64,000 nucleotides of DNA from Lumnitzera littorea (Eukaryota; Streptophyta; Magnoliopsida; Myrtales; Combretaceae), in the NCBI GenBank assembly GCA_024138015.1, contig JAMXBB010000006.1:77812627-77876626 (forward strand). Direction: 5' to 3'. The notes beneath the pieces are model-generated. The model was not told where the DNA came from. It ran no database searches and saw only the letters and a program-made list of their open reading frames with translations. Below are positions 37,645 through 49,781 of this stretch, piece after piece. The position numbers and the translations under genes are program-made. The stretch's first letter is position 1. The number at the start of each line of letters is the position of its first letter.

Positions 37645-38095
37645 GTAGATCAAAACACTACCAACCTAATCCCCTCGAGTAATCTCAGTAAGGAGAAATA
37701 CTCCTAGTATAACTAAGGAACTACTACTAACCAAGTAGGTTGGAACGCTACTGACTTGACCTTAGTGGGTTACCTCAACAAGGGGAAACACTCATTGCAC
37801 AATTGAAGAACTCCCATTACCTGGGTATGTTGGAATGCTACTAACCTTTCCCCTTTCCAGGTAACTTTAGTAAGGGGAAACACGTCTTATATAACCAAGG
37901 AACTCCTACTATTTGAGCAGATTAGAACACCACTAACCTAATCCCCTTAAGTAACCTTAGTAAATGGAAACACCTCTTATACAACTAAGGAACTCCTACT
38001 ATTTGGACAGGTTAAAACGCCATTGACTTGACCCCCTCGGGTAACCTCAATAGAGGGAAACACCCCTTGTACAACTGAGGAACTCCCCTATAGAT
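37645..38095 (+). repeat. Five ~90-bp tandem repeats in the Tat 3' UTR
   Basis: Unit starts are near 37645, 37735, 37825, 37917 and 38007 (periods 90, 90, 92, 90). Each unit carries a GGTTRGAACRCTACTRAC-like start, a GTAACCTYAGTAAGGGGAAACAC middle and an ACAACTAAGGAACTCCTACT end. Units differ by roughly 15-25% by eye, so the array is old. It lies between integrase and the antisense ORF, the place where Tat-lineage elements are known to carry variable tandem repeats. Confidence 0.88.
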
Positions 38096-38346
38096 ACACA
38101 TTAGACTATCCCCAAATTAACGCTATAACTAAACAGTTAGGCACAAACATGCAAATGACTAAGTGTTAGGCTATGCTACCAAACATGCATAACAAACCAA
38201 ATAAAAAAGCAAAAAGTATTCGCATGAGTTGAAGTATAGAAAGCAAAGTAAGTACACTGAATGTAGAAATCCAAGTTCCATTAATAAAAAGGGGATTTAT
38301 AGAATTAAGGTCGACATCCTAACTTGCTGTACTGAAGGGAAGGGGG
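38096..38346 (+). other. Tat 3' UTR between tandem repeat and LTR-A
   Basis: No gene. The short frame at 38229-38417 runs into the inserted LTR and is not meaningful. Confidence 0.5.
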
Positions 38347-38732
38347 AAAACTGTCAGGACCCTAAAGAATGCTTAGTAGGATTTCCTAAAATTTCCATAT
38401 TATGTGTGCACTCATGATATGGAAACTGCCTTGTAAGTTAGAGATTGTAAGATTCTAAATGATTAGTCATTAAGGTTGCCAATTTGTAATTAATTATTTT
38501 ATTGTAAAATATAAATAACTATAGATATTTGATATCCTGTAGTTCCTCAGAATAGTAGAGAATCGGTATTTCCTACCAAATAATAAGACAAGATGTACAA
38601 TCTCCATAAAATTACAAGAAAAATTAAATTATGTTGAATTCTAACATATAAATATTTCCTACAAAGGATGTTTCTGTATCACCTATAAAGGTCTCAACTA
38701 ATTCTAATACTAACATACTTATCTTCATGTTG

Positions 38733-38762
38733 CACTCGACACTCGACACTCGACACTCGATA
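38733..38762. repeat. (CACTCGA)4 minisatellite
   Basis: The heptamer CACTCGA in four tandem copies, found only in this LTR-A copy. Confidence 0.85.
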
Positions 38763-40233
38763 CTTATCCTAATCCTAACATAAGTAAACTTGCAGAAGAA
38801 ACTAAAGGGGAATGAGCATAAAACAACTCAGTGAGTTCGTTTCTCATCATTACCATTTAAGTAAGTTATTAAACGTTATTAACACACATATAAGCTATTT
38901 ACATATAAAATGAATGCAGGCATGATGAATGCAAGTAACACATCCATAAGAGTCCGAAATAATGGAAGGTGTAGAATTACGTCATCTACCTTCAATTATC
39001 TCCTGTATTTACCCGCACAAGATACTTCAGCTTATTTACATTAGATTGCCTAGGGGTACCACCCATCCAGGCAACACTTGACTATTACCCTAGTCGAGAA
39101 AAGAGTTCCAATCCGAATAGGTGGACCCCAAACTAAGCCTATCCACCATCCAAGACCCCTCGGCCATAAACATGCGAGTCCTCTCGCAATCAAAATTTAT
39201 CCAAGACCTCATGGACATAATAAAGTTAGTTCTCTTGTTATTAATTGGAGATCTAATGCTAGCTTTACCTTAACGATAAGATATCATTTCCAACACTGCG
39301 AGCCCTTATAGAAATTGTACAAAAAATATGTTTAAGATTAGAAAAGCTTTTTCTAAAAATGCTTTTCTCAAAGTTTTGCAAAGCTAGCACTCTCCATCCA
39401 TACATTTACTGAGTTATAGACATATGATGAATAGAACCAGTTATTTTGGTCAAATATTTATATTTATCAATTTAAAAAGGTAATCACATAGATGATAGTG
39501 AACAAGCAAAACAGTCATTAAAACATTTAGACAACAACAAGCAGCAAAACATCATACATGTAACACGCATAAGCAAATAGCAAGTCATTAAAACTCCCTA
39601 ATATAACCCGAGTATAGTGTGTATAGGGTTTATCATACTTAGTGAGATCAATAGTAACTTTATTTGTACATTATGATGCTTTATGTATTTATTTATTTAT
39701 TTCTCCTTATTTCGGTTTATGGAGTCAATTAACTTAATTATCTTACTTATTCTTTTTGGTTTATATTAAATATTTAGTTGCGTGTAACTTTTTCATCTTA
39801 ATTCTGATTTTTATGATCTTATAATTGATTTTCATCATTTTCGGATGTACGCTTGCATAATGGGGTCCGTTTTGGACGTTAAAACCTGCATTTTACGATA
39901 TAGGTTTGATTCATTATAATTTTAATTATTATGATGTAAATATTCTTATTTAGTATTTTTTTTTTCTCATTTTATTACTTTATGATTTAATTACTTACCA
40001 TATTCTTATATTTTTATAATTTTATATTATTATTGTTATTACTTGTATCTACATAAGGTTAAAATAAATTGATATATGTATTATAAGTCCATTATAAGTT
40101 TCAACGTATACTTACATATATATTTACATTATGTATTATTACTTTATTATATTATAGTATATTAGATATTTGTATTGTATTTTACATATGTGCTAACTTT
40201 ATACTTATGTATTTATACTTCTTTTATGTATGC

Positions 40234-40237
<4 letters not shown>

Positions 40238-40264
<27 letters not shown>
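40238..40264. repeat. (TA)n microsatellite in LTR-A
   Basis: An uninterrupted AT run within the variable zone of the LTR. Confidence 0.9.
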
Positions 40265-41838
40265 GGTTGTATATGTATTTTTATACATATTTCAATATGT
40301 CCCTAATACACCTTTAAGAAATCTTCATATAATTCATATCTTTACATATTATGGGTTCAATTTGCAAGCTATATGTATGTGCACTTAGTATTTTCCTTAT
40401 TTTTGGTTATGTACATAAGGAATACTCATGTATAGGGATGTCCATACACATGTACATGGGTTTTTCCTATTCTTACCAATATATACATATGCTTATACTA
40501 TGTATTTCACCAAAAATCCATACATAAACACTTACATGTATCCATATGTCATATGTGCATATGTTTTTCTACTTATATACCTAAGTATTTTTGCACCTAT
40601 ATGTATGGGTATAGAGATTCCTATTTGTACTAACATATATGTATATATTATATAAAGATTCTAAAGCTAATATGACATAAATAACTATTCATTTATTTAA
40701 AATAGGAGATCACATGAAAATATACCTCTTTCTCTTTTGTAATATGTAAAAAGGAAAGCAAGTATATAGTGTAGTAGTTTGTGGATGAGTTATTGAAAAT
40801 ATAGAAGTGAAATTGAAAAGTTAAAGAAAAGGAAGGAAGAAGAGGGGTCACGGTTTGGAGAAGGGGACCAATGAGTGTTGATTTGTTGTGTTTAAATGTG
40901 TAGAAAAGAAAAGGGAAGGGGATTCTAGAATGGGACAAGTGGATGACCAAGAAAGGGAGGAAATGGAAAAAAAATCATGGAAAAAATGAGAATAAATCCA
41001 TAGAAAATTAAAGAGAATTTTAGATGAAAAGGATGCATATTGACTTTAGTCAATACTTTGACTTAGTCAACTTTCTCAAATTACATGTAATTAGTCTACA
41101 TAAGGATAGAATTAAGGAAATGAAAAAAAATATGGAATTAAATGAAATAATTAGTAAAAATAATCATTGAAACCTTTTTCTAAGCATTTATATCCCTATA
41201 TAAGATTTAGTATTATACTTAATATAATTAGCGTAAAAAGTACAATTTATAATACTAACATTGATTATATGTAGTATAAATATTAACTAAACACTTAAAC
41301 TTACATAATAGTAACTTATTTGTATAATTATAAAATTAATATTATGTATAATGTAATATTATAGTTTCTAATGAATTAATTTAGTATGTACACATTAATA
41401 AACAATTAGAAGTTATCTTTAATCATTAGTTAATGATTTTATATGATTTAGCATATCGTTATATATTTATACTCGATTAGGGCTCTTATTGTGATTATAA
41501 CAAATTAGTGCATTTATATGCTTAAAACTATGGTTTTAAAATTTTGATCAAGTTCGGGTTTGATTTCTCATATGTACATACATATGGAATTTAGTGTAAC
41601 GTTTTTATTTTGTTTAAAGTCAATCTCTTATAGTTATACATATTTAAGATCTAAGGTTTTGTGTTTATGACTAGAGTTTCGATTAATGATTTAAGCTTTT
41701 TCATATTCGTTTTAGGTTTTGAATTGAAATTTTAATTGGTTTTTAATTTTACTGGCTCTGTTGATTTAAGGAAATCATCTACAGTACATGAGTTTAATTA
41801 TATACTCAAAAGGCTAGATTTGCAAGGTTTACAAAAAC

Positions 41839-43236
41839 TGCTTATTGTCTTGGATCAACAAACTCCAAAAGCTCTAAAAAATCTAATGCTTTGATTTGTT
41901 CGGAGGGCCGATCTACTGATGGCCCTTGCTCTTGAGATGACTGGCCTAGGGCTAGTGAGGGAAAGGTTGAGATCTGTTAACTTAGGTTAGTAGGAAGATC
42001 ACACCAACCTTGATCATCCTACGAAGCACTCTCAAGAGTGACATTCTATTGAGCTGTTGGGGCAGAAGTGGATGGAGTAATGTCTTGACCATCCCTGATA
42101 ATAGAAGAGGCACCTTGGACCATGTCAACTACTTGAGTAGCTTCTCTTTTTATTACTCAGGCTACCTTCTTCTCCCAATGAGTTGGAGCATCTAACCAGC
42201 TTAGCAAGATGTGGTCAAGCTCAGGATGATGGGAAAGCACTTCATTTCGAATAACCCGGGTGCACTTAGTGGAGATGTCCTCTAGCTCCTCAAACCATTG
42301 GTCCATCTTGTATAAATCCTTGATGGCCTTGTTAGCAACAACCTCACTAAGCCCCTCTCTAGTCTCCAATTTAAAGATGATCTCCTTCATCTCCATGGTC
42401 TCTCTTTGAAGCTCTTAGATTTTTTGCTTTAAACCAACCCTTTGGTCAACTAGCTCCAACAAAGTAGTTTTGCCACTATCACATTTAGACACCTTCATCG
42501 CTAGCTTAGTCTTCAACTTGGAGATTGACGCCCTTAACTTGGCATTTTCCTTTTCAAGCTCTTCCTTAGCCATTCTCTCCTTGTCTATTCTCTAAGAGAA
42601 TTAAGCCTTTGTCCTTTGCTCATCCTCAAGTTGAGTCCTAAGTACGCCGGCTAGTTTGGTTGTCTTCTTAGCATCGGCCTGACCCTGCTTTGCCTCTTAC
42701 AACTTTGCCTTAACTATAGTCATTTGCACATAAGAGCAGCATAGGTGCTAGTTAGCCTTACTAAAATTTTCCAAAAATTTGCTAGAGGAGGACTCTAACT
42801 CCCGTAGGCCTTTTTGTGTGCAAAACACCGCCTCATAAAGTCCCCTTTACCTCATTAAGCAGTATGTTGTAGTTACTCGGCTAGAGCAACACCTGGTCAT
42901 GGTATGACAAAGAAACATGCAAACTGTGAACAAAGCAGTGTCAATAAAGAAACATATCGATTTAAAGACACGAAGACTTACTTGCTGAATGAGCAAGCTC
43001 AAGTGACCCACCATCTCCATGGGAGCATCCCTTCCCATCTTTGACAGGTCTTAGAAGATAGCCTAGTTGCTAGGGGTGCACGATCCTTCAAGGCCTAGAA
43101 GTTAAGACCCCAGTAGCGAAATGTAATATCGTTGCCACAATTGTCCCACTTCATCCTTAGGAGCCTTCCCTTAGCCTTCCTAGTCTTAAATTCACTCCCT
43201 TGAAAGCGTAGCTCCTCATTCTGAAACTTGTACAAT
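41839..43236 (-). pseudogene. Antisense ORF of the Tat element, C-terminal coiled-coil part
   Basis: On the strand opposite to gag-pol. Reading down from 43236 the best segment is at about 42840-42157: LYEAVFCTQKGLRELESSSS, then MAKEELEKENAKLRASISKL, KTKLAMKVSKCDSGKTTLLE, METMEMKEIIF-type helix, VVANKAIKDLYKMDQWFEEL and NEVLSHHPELDHILL. The heptad-like spacing of Leu, Ile and Val among Glu and Lys points to a long coiled coil. A Ser/Thr/Pro-rich tail follows (QDITPSTSAPTAQ near 42060). Several stops break the frame. It is continuous with 47018-48708 once solo LTR-B 43242-47012 is taken out. The function is unknown; Tat-lineage elements such as Grande are known to have an extra antisense gene in this place. 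Confidence 0.75.
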
Positions 43237-43241
43237 ATGTC

Positions 43242-46200
43242 TATAACGACCCAACAGTATCGTTGTCGTGATAGGTTGCCGTGTACCATATAAAGGTCTA
43301 TTATCAACCCCCTTGCTGATCATAGGTCTTTCATACGACACACAAGGCTCCTTCCACTCTATGTCACCACTAGGCCCATAGACGAGTAATATAGAGCAAT
43401 TTAACTAAAATTACTTCTATGTTATAAATTAAGTAATTGTGTGGGCTCGTGAGACCCACACCAAAACAATATTACAAACAAATGCAGTTCATAACGGAAC
43501 TGCATAAAATCTAAGTTATGCATAAATACATAAAAGTATCTAAATATCTATAATCTATTACAAAATGTCCTCTTCGCTCTCTGATCGCTCTAACCCGTCT
43601 CTACCCGAGACTTACCATGGGCATGCCTCGGCCCGGATTGACCAAGAGGTTCTCCTGCACCAACAAAAATCTATAGGGGAGTAAGCTTACGCTTAGTGAG
43701 ATAAATGCCCTCGTCAGTACCACATAGCAAAAATTTATTATATGCACAATCATATGAATGCATGAACAACCAGTATGCCAAACAACGCATGCAGTGACCT
43801 AGGAACCGCATACGACTCAGAATTACGCCCCCTGAAGTCGGGGTTTGGAGATAATTAACCGACCCAAACCAAAATCCGAGTTCTAGACCTTGGGTTTTAT
43901 TTCATTTACACTATCGTGCTCATACCAAAACAAAACTCTACATATATATATATATATACCAAAATCAAATCGTATCTTTTAAAATCCCAAGTCTAGCGGT
44001 GTGGTGGCCCCCGCAGTCCACAAACACACGCCCTAAGCAGAAGCCACAAGACTCGGCCCCTCGTCGACGGCTGGCGTCTCCCGGCGCCTAGTAAGCCCAT
44101 CAGCTTAAGACAGAGACTCAATATATATGCTGGCGTAGCTAGTGCTCAATCCTGCAGGAAACTCGTATTCCTATGAGTCCCTTCCCATCTTCTACGTGAA
44201 GCGGCAGTCGGTGTTATCCGTATGCAATATGGGGTATGCATGATTCATTTTGATTTCTTAATCGCATAAGTGATTAACTCGATTTTCAAGGTGATCAGAC
44301 AATTTCATTCTAGACAATTCATATGTATATATGATGCAAGCAATTCCCTTTATTAAATATACTTAACAAGTCATCACATTCATCCACAAATTCATACATA
44401 TGCATCTCCCATATCCCATAAGCATCCAAATTCATATATATAAGTTTAGGTGCATCTATTTCTACAAGCACAATCAAGTAAAGAGTCATCGGGAATTTAC
44501 TCACTCTGCCATGTAGGTCAATCAAAGTAGTCTGGAGGCAAGTTGTCTCTGTAAACAGTGTCCCCTGGTCATTGAAATAATTTTTATAAGGAATTGAAGA
44601 AAACTTAAGAAACTATGTAAGTTTTCCTTAAGTTATATTCTTAACTAGTTTTCGTAATTTTTCCCGGTTTTTACCTAAAGTTCAATCGCGTATAAATTTT
44701 TCGTTTTAAATCCGATTTTTATGATCTTATAGTCAATCTTCATCGTTTTTGAGTGTACTTTAATGTGGTAAGGTTAGATTTTCAAAATGAGGTATATAAT
44801 TCTGTCCATGGGTCAGAACAGTAGCGTTCCTCATGTGTTGGAGTGTTTTTAGGCCTTGTTTGGTAAATGGGCTTTTAAATAACTTAAGAAATTCTTTGGG
44901 CTTGGTCTTTAGATTTTATCCTAAGCTTAAAATACTCCTTGAGATCAGATTTACAACTTTGATTTATATTCCTAAGGCTAACAACCACTTCTTGGGCCCT
45001 TTAGTGGGCTTAAGTTGTTAAATGGGCTTGTTTTTGGTTCAAACTAAAGTTAATGACTTTGGTGGGCTTATGGGGCCTTAGGTGGATTTCTTATGGGCTT
45101 CAAAACAACTTCTCTTGGTACTTTAAGTTGCTGGTCAGATTTTTATTGAAGGCCCATCTTAGAGTTCTAAGCTTGTTTTGAGAGTTTTAGGCCCAGTTTT
45201 GAGTTTTAGGCTTTGTATAATAATCATACTTGCTTTGGTTAATCTTTTCACTTTGTTCATTCATTTTTATCATATTTTTAGGTCTCATTTTCCCACGTTC
45301 CAGATCTGTTGATGTTGGTCCTAAGGGGTCCTTACTTGGTTTTTCAACTTGTTTCATCATTTCCTTAAGTTTAGGTGGTAGATTATCCACTTAACTACTT
45401 GTGTATAAATCTTAACTTAAGTTTCCTTCCATCAAATGATCCTTTAACTCATGCTCCACATAAAGAAATAAAAGATCTTATACTCAATAAAACCTCCATA
45501 TCATAGCTCATGTCATACGAAGTTGGTTTCTTCATAAAACTTCATGTGATGGATTTTTCCTTAACTTAAGTCTAGATTTGAGCATGTTTATCTTAATGGA
45601 AACAAAATCAACATTTAAATGACCATGGAACCTTCACGTCCAGCATGCTTACCCTCCATTAAAGTTCTCATTTCAAGATTTCCTTAGCTTAAAATCTTCC
45701 ATTCAAAGCATTAAACAAATGTCCATACAAAACACCAACTTTACATGCTCATATTTAAACTTCATGTAAGGGTTTTAGGGTTTGTTTCTTAAAACGATTT
45801 TTTTTGTGCTATAACAACTCAATCATTACTCATATCTTCAAGAAATCCAAGTCTTCTAACATAAATATTAATCCACACATCACAAGAAACACTTACTCGT
45901 CCTTAATGCAAAGTTCGGTGGTTGTGCACTAAGGTTCCTCTTAAGCCTTTAACTTTGCTTCCACCTTTTTGCTTACCCTTTGAAACCTGAATCTTTTGGT
46001 CTTTTGGAAAGGGGTTTATAGAAGATTCTAATGGTCTTAGATGATCTTAAATGATGAAAGAAAATGGCACATGAGCAAAGGAAAAAAAATGCTGTGAGTT
46101 GAAGCTTCAAAATGGAGGAAAAATGGATTTTGTGGGGTAAAGTTGTTTCCCCTTTTTATGTTTGTTTCAAAAGAGAGAAAGATGAAGTGAAAGTGAAATT

Positions 46201-47012
46201 GAAAGTGAGAGAAATGGAGAAGAGTGTGCCCGGTTGGAATGGAGAGAGAAGGAGTGTTTAAATGTCTTGGAAGTATTGTCTTGAGGCTTACAAAAAGTCA
46301 ACAATTGCAACTCTTGATGATGTAAGCATTAAGGGGTGAATAGTGATGTGTAAGAAGAAGTGATTGATGAGTGAATGATAAGTGCATGGCCCCCTCTTCT
46401 CCCCTTTTTAGATCTGCCATTGGAAGTCCTTTTATGTCATGGAGTGGTCTTGTCACCTTTATTAAAGTTAAGCTCATGATTTCTTGTGAAAATTTGTCCA
46501 TATGTAGTATAAGTGAAGAGGTGATAAGGAAATTGTCGTATCACTAGATTTTGATAAGTTATCAATTGATAAATGATTCCAACTCTCAATTGACAAGTTA
46601 TCTAAGGTGATTGGTTAGTCTACTTATTTATATGTAAGGCTTATGCATAAAGATAAGGGCATAGCCTTCTAGAAAATTATTTTAGGATTTTTATCTTACA
46701 TTGTTTTGTGATTTATGATTTGATTTTTGTAGGATTGTGAAATTTTCTAAAGTTGAATGAAATTATTCAAATTAAATTATTGATTAATTATTTAGGGTTA
46801 AAATTCCTTAATGGTTTTAAGGTTTAGGGTTTTAAGTAGCTTTTGAGCTCGCAATTCTTCAAGCTCAGGTTTTATCAACAATCGGCTTTTGAATTATAAA
46901 AATTTAATTCGTCTCTAAATATAAACTTAAGTTTTTTGTCTAGTTGATCTTTAGGAACGTTCTGAAGGTACTCTTAATCAAGTCTTAGGCCCACTAAAAG
47001 TAGGGTTTACAA
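43242..47012 (+). mobile_element. Solo LTR-B copy 2, inside the antisense ORF
   Basis: 3771 bp, TATAACGACCCAACAG...GTAGGGTTTACA, with an exact ATGTC duplication (43237-43241 and 47013-47017). The 5' end is TA rather than TG. The ~430 bp at the 5' side match copy 3 (50999) but not copy 1 (27231); from about 43675 it is nearly identical to copy 1. Conserved block at about 44692-44757, TGGGCY cluster at about 44850-45160. Short frames inside (44319-44525, 44833-45021, 46298-46501) have no domains. Confidence 0.92.
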
Positions 47013-47017
47013 TGTCC

Positions 47018-48708
47018 TTGAATGAGTCCGACATTATCCATAATGTCATAAAAGGCATCCATGAGGTAATTGGTGTACCTATAAGGATGACCCAATGGCC
47101 AATTGTATACGTTCGACTAATTGATAGGTGCCTTCCCCTTCTTCATCTTCTTCGCTTTGGGGCCCTTATCCCTAATTTTAAGGGCCTTCTTCTTTTGCTT
47201 AGCTACCTCCATCGAGGCATTAGCTTCAACCACTCCCTCTTAACCCTTGTTAGAGGGGGTAAGCATCATTACATCTGACTCTTTGGCATTAGCATGTTCA
47301 TCCTCCATTGTTATGGGCACAGAAGTGATGACAGAACCGATAGAGGGAAGGACCGTGCTCACAAGCTCGATAGCCAGCGACTTTGTGAGGAGAACAACAA
47401 GAGGAATCCCCCGTAGTAGAGTAGCTGACTCAACCCTACTAGTCTCTTCCACCCTCGATCTCAACCCTACGGCTTTGTCCTTAAGGTCAGTTGCTTTGGT
47501 GGCTAGCTTCGCTTTAACCTGACATTGCCTCAATAGCTCGGATGCTGCTAATGGATGGGGTATCTGCTCGACTAATTTCTTGCTTGCAAAGAATCAAACA
47601 AACAGTCAGCATAAAGAGAAGTATAATACAATCATCTACCAACTCTGCCAAGACCAGCACAGATGAGGTAGATCCCTCCCTTCTCCTTAGGAAGACGTTA
47701 GACGAAGTACAACTCTATACACTTACGCTAGCATAACGAAAGAAGCTATTCATGAAAAACGAACTTTTACCTTTCATCCATTTCTTCACTACAACTTTCT
47801 TCATGTTAGGGAAGTGCTCAGAGATTAGATACTTAAAGTATCTCTCCACTGCATTTGTTACATTTATCTCTTGGCCTTTTCTCAGGGCCATGAAGGCTTT
47901 TATCTCTTTTGCTACTCAGACATCGCTAGGGCCAAGCTGCTTCTAACCTCTAGTTTAGACTAGGGTGGTCTACCACATCCCGAAGTTTACTTGATCTAGC
48001 AACCCCACCACCAAGAACTTGTTTTGCTAGCCTTTAATGGAATCCGTCAAACCTTCAAATAACTTCCTTCCCAAACAATTCTAGAGGCATGTCTATCTAT
48101 TCAAACTTTTCCCTATGTGTGGTTAAAGCATTCTAAAGTAGCCCTTATTACCCGGTATTCACATAGCCCTTGTAACACCTTTAACATCCTCCACCCATTG
48201 GAAGAGACTTGCACTGGTGGAAATCAAAGAATTCCTTCTAGAAGTCACTGAGGGGGAGGTACATCCCATACTCCAAGCACTTTTCAAATACTCTAAAGCA
48301 CCTCCCTTGCAATAAAGGTACCCTCTCCTCTCTCGTTGGCAATCGCACTGCCCAACCTAGAGTTAGTCCAATCGTAAAATTCCCTAGGACCTAGTTAATG
48401 TTAGAGGTTTTACTTTTGCTAACCCAACCATTTGGCCCCCTATCTATCCTAAGCCTAGTGAACAAATCAGTAGCCTTGGGTAAGGGATCATATCCATAAA
48501 CGTCCCTTAGGATGGCATTGATAAGCCTTATCCTATCAAGTGCCTCAATTGCCATTCTTGAATCATCATCCAACTATGCTAGTGATGAGGCTTCATCCTC
48601 TCCTCTGTAGGGAGGGTCATTTCTTGTAGCTTCAAAGTCAGTGGTCAAATTGTACTTAGATGTATTGGAAGGCATCTTACCTATGTTTGCTCTGCCAATG
48701 GTCGACAT
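47018..48708 (-). pseudogene. Antisense ORF of the Tat element, N-terminal part
   Basis: Starts at ATG 48708 on the minus strand: MSTIGRANIGKMPSNTSKYN, then TTDFEATRNDPPYRGEDEAS, MAIEALDRIRLINAILRDVY, GYDPLPKATDLFTRLRIDRG; later CFRVFEKCLEYGMYLPLSDF, EFFDFHQCKSLPMGGG, NAVERYFKYLISEHFPNMKK and VVVKKWMKGKSS. A Lys-rich stretch (QKKKALKIRDKGPKAKKMKK, near 47130-47190) could be a nuclear localisation signal. Stops and shifts are frequent. I could not tie it to a named domain with certainty; the possible relation to the 'putative plant transposon protein' group of antisense ORFs is a guess. It continues beyond the solo LTR into 43236-41839, giving about 3 kb of antisense coding sequence. Confidence 0.75.
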
Positions 48709-48852
48709 CTTGATGTTGAAAAAGTGAAGAAGTATAAAGAAATTTGAAGAAAGTTAAGATTTGCTGGCGAATAGAAAGCAAAAGAAGTTGCTTAAATTGC
48801 AGAAAGAAACCAAGAGAAGTTGCGAAAGAGTGATATGTCTAAGCAACTATGG

Positions 48853-48860
48853 TATTTATA
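48853..48860 (-). promoter_or_regulatory. TATA box for the antisense ORF
   Basis: The minus strand reads GAGCCTATAAATACCATAG. TATAAATA lies about 145 bp upstream of the antisense ATG at 48708, leaving room for a ~110-nt purine-rich leader. It points away from the gag-pol direction, so the antisense gene appears to have its own promoter inside the element. Confidence 0.5.
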
Positions 48861-49743
48861 GGCTCATCGCTTTGGAAAGCGAATCAATAGTTATAAGGAT
48901 TTATATAAGAACAAATCACTAGAAACATTGTGAGGTAGATACTTGGAGATGGTTTTGACCAGACAGTTGCATTCAAAAGACAAAACGCATGCAAACTGCA
49001 TGTAAGTCTGTAAAGACAAGACACCTATCACATCACATTAACTACACCTTAAAAGTATGCGATAAAGTAAGAATTTGAAAATTTACTTTCACAAGAGTTT
49101 CTTAAGGCCTCTTCAACTTCCATGTCATAAAGAGGATTTCGTCAACACTTTAACAACACTAAACCTCAGCACAGACAAATGGGAGTTGCTTGAACGGCAG
49201 TCAGCTCAGCTTGATCCTGCCGACCCAAGCCGTTTGACACCTCTAATTACTCAAAACCAAGTCTTGTAACCTTACTGTGTGAAGCACCTTACTTATTAAA
49301 TCTTCACCTCAGCTCGGAGTGCTTAGTTCGGCCCATTAGTATTCACCTTAGATCACCTCACTTTGCTTAGCCTTACACATTATCAGCCCAGATCTCCTCT
49401 TGTGTCTTCCTTACCTTAACCAAAAGGGTTAACGACTCAATGCCCCCTAACGATAAAGGAGGTCGGACCTCTTATGTCTCACCTTAGGGCTGGAGTACAC
49501 ATCTCAACTTAGGTGGTAACTTACTAGGGACGATCACACCTACTCAACCCCTAGGTCACTTTGCACAGACATCTTCGCTTAGGCCTCTTGCTATCTTAGA
49601 CTCCAATCACCAGTACATTGGCACCATAGCATTATCACCATATCACCTTGCCAACATGAATGCCTCCAGACTAAATCAACCATATTCTTAAGAAGCCCAT
49701 CTTTCCCTTCTTCTTGCCTCCAAAATGGTAATCGGACTGCACC
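48861..49743 (+). other. Tat 3' UTR beyond the antisense promoter
   Basis: C/T-rich sequence with many CTTAG and CACCT runs. The frame at 49075-49269 and the minus-strand frame 49591-49890 (which reads into the LTR) show no domains. This stretch is the counterpart of roughly 2050-2650 by composition. Confidence 0.45.
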
Positions 49744-49765
49744 AGGGAAGGGGTGGGGGTGTGGG
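49744..49765 (+). promoter_or_regulatory. Polypurine tract of the Tat element
   Basis: AGGGAAGGGGTGGGGGTGTG, purine except for three T, starting 38 bp before the 3' LTR. It is the only such tract near the LTR and the likely plus-strand primer site, though it is usually found closer to the LTR edge. Confidence 0.5.
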
Positions 49766-49781
49766 CTATGGGTATGGCAAG

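Larger units (their letters stand above)
38352..41833 (+). mobile_element. Solo LTR-A, complete, in the Tat 3' region
   Basis: 3482 bp, TGTCAGGACCCTAAAG...CAAGGTTTACA, with an exact AAAAC duplication (38347-38351 and 41834-41838). The best-preserved LTR-A in the window and the reference for the others. Landmarks: box near 38540-38585, a CACTCGA 7-bp repeat at 38733-38760, conserved block 39781-39850, (TA)n at 40238-40264, a GA-rich block at 40790-40990. The frames at 40428-40655 and 40693-40950 arise from TATG repeats and the GA block. Confidence 0.92.

Noticed and set aside
37645..38095. Possible CRISPR-like array
   Set aside because: The ~90-bp units are contiguous tandem repeats without unique spacers, in a plant retrotransposon 3' UTR.
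42010..42195. 61-codon plus-strand frame
   Set aside because: Opposite the antisense ORF tail; no domain.
47012..47522. Plus-strand frames of 88 and 91 codons
   Set aside because: They lie opposite the antisense ORF and show no domain; the first begins at the solo LTR-B edge.
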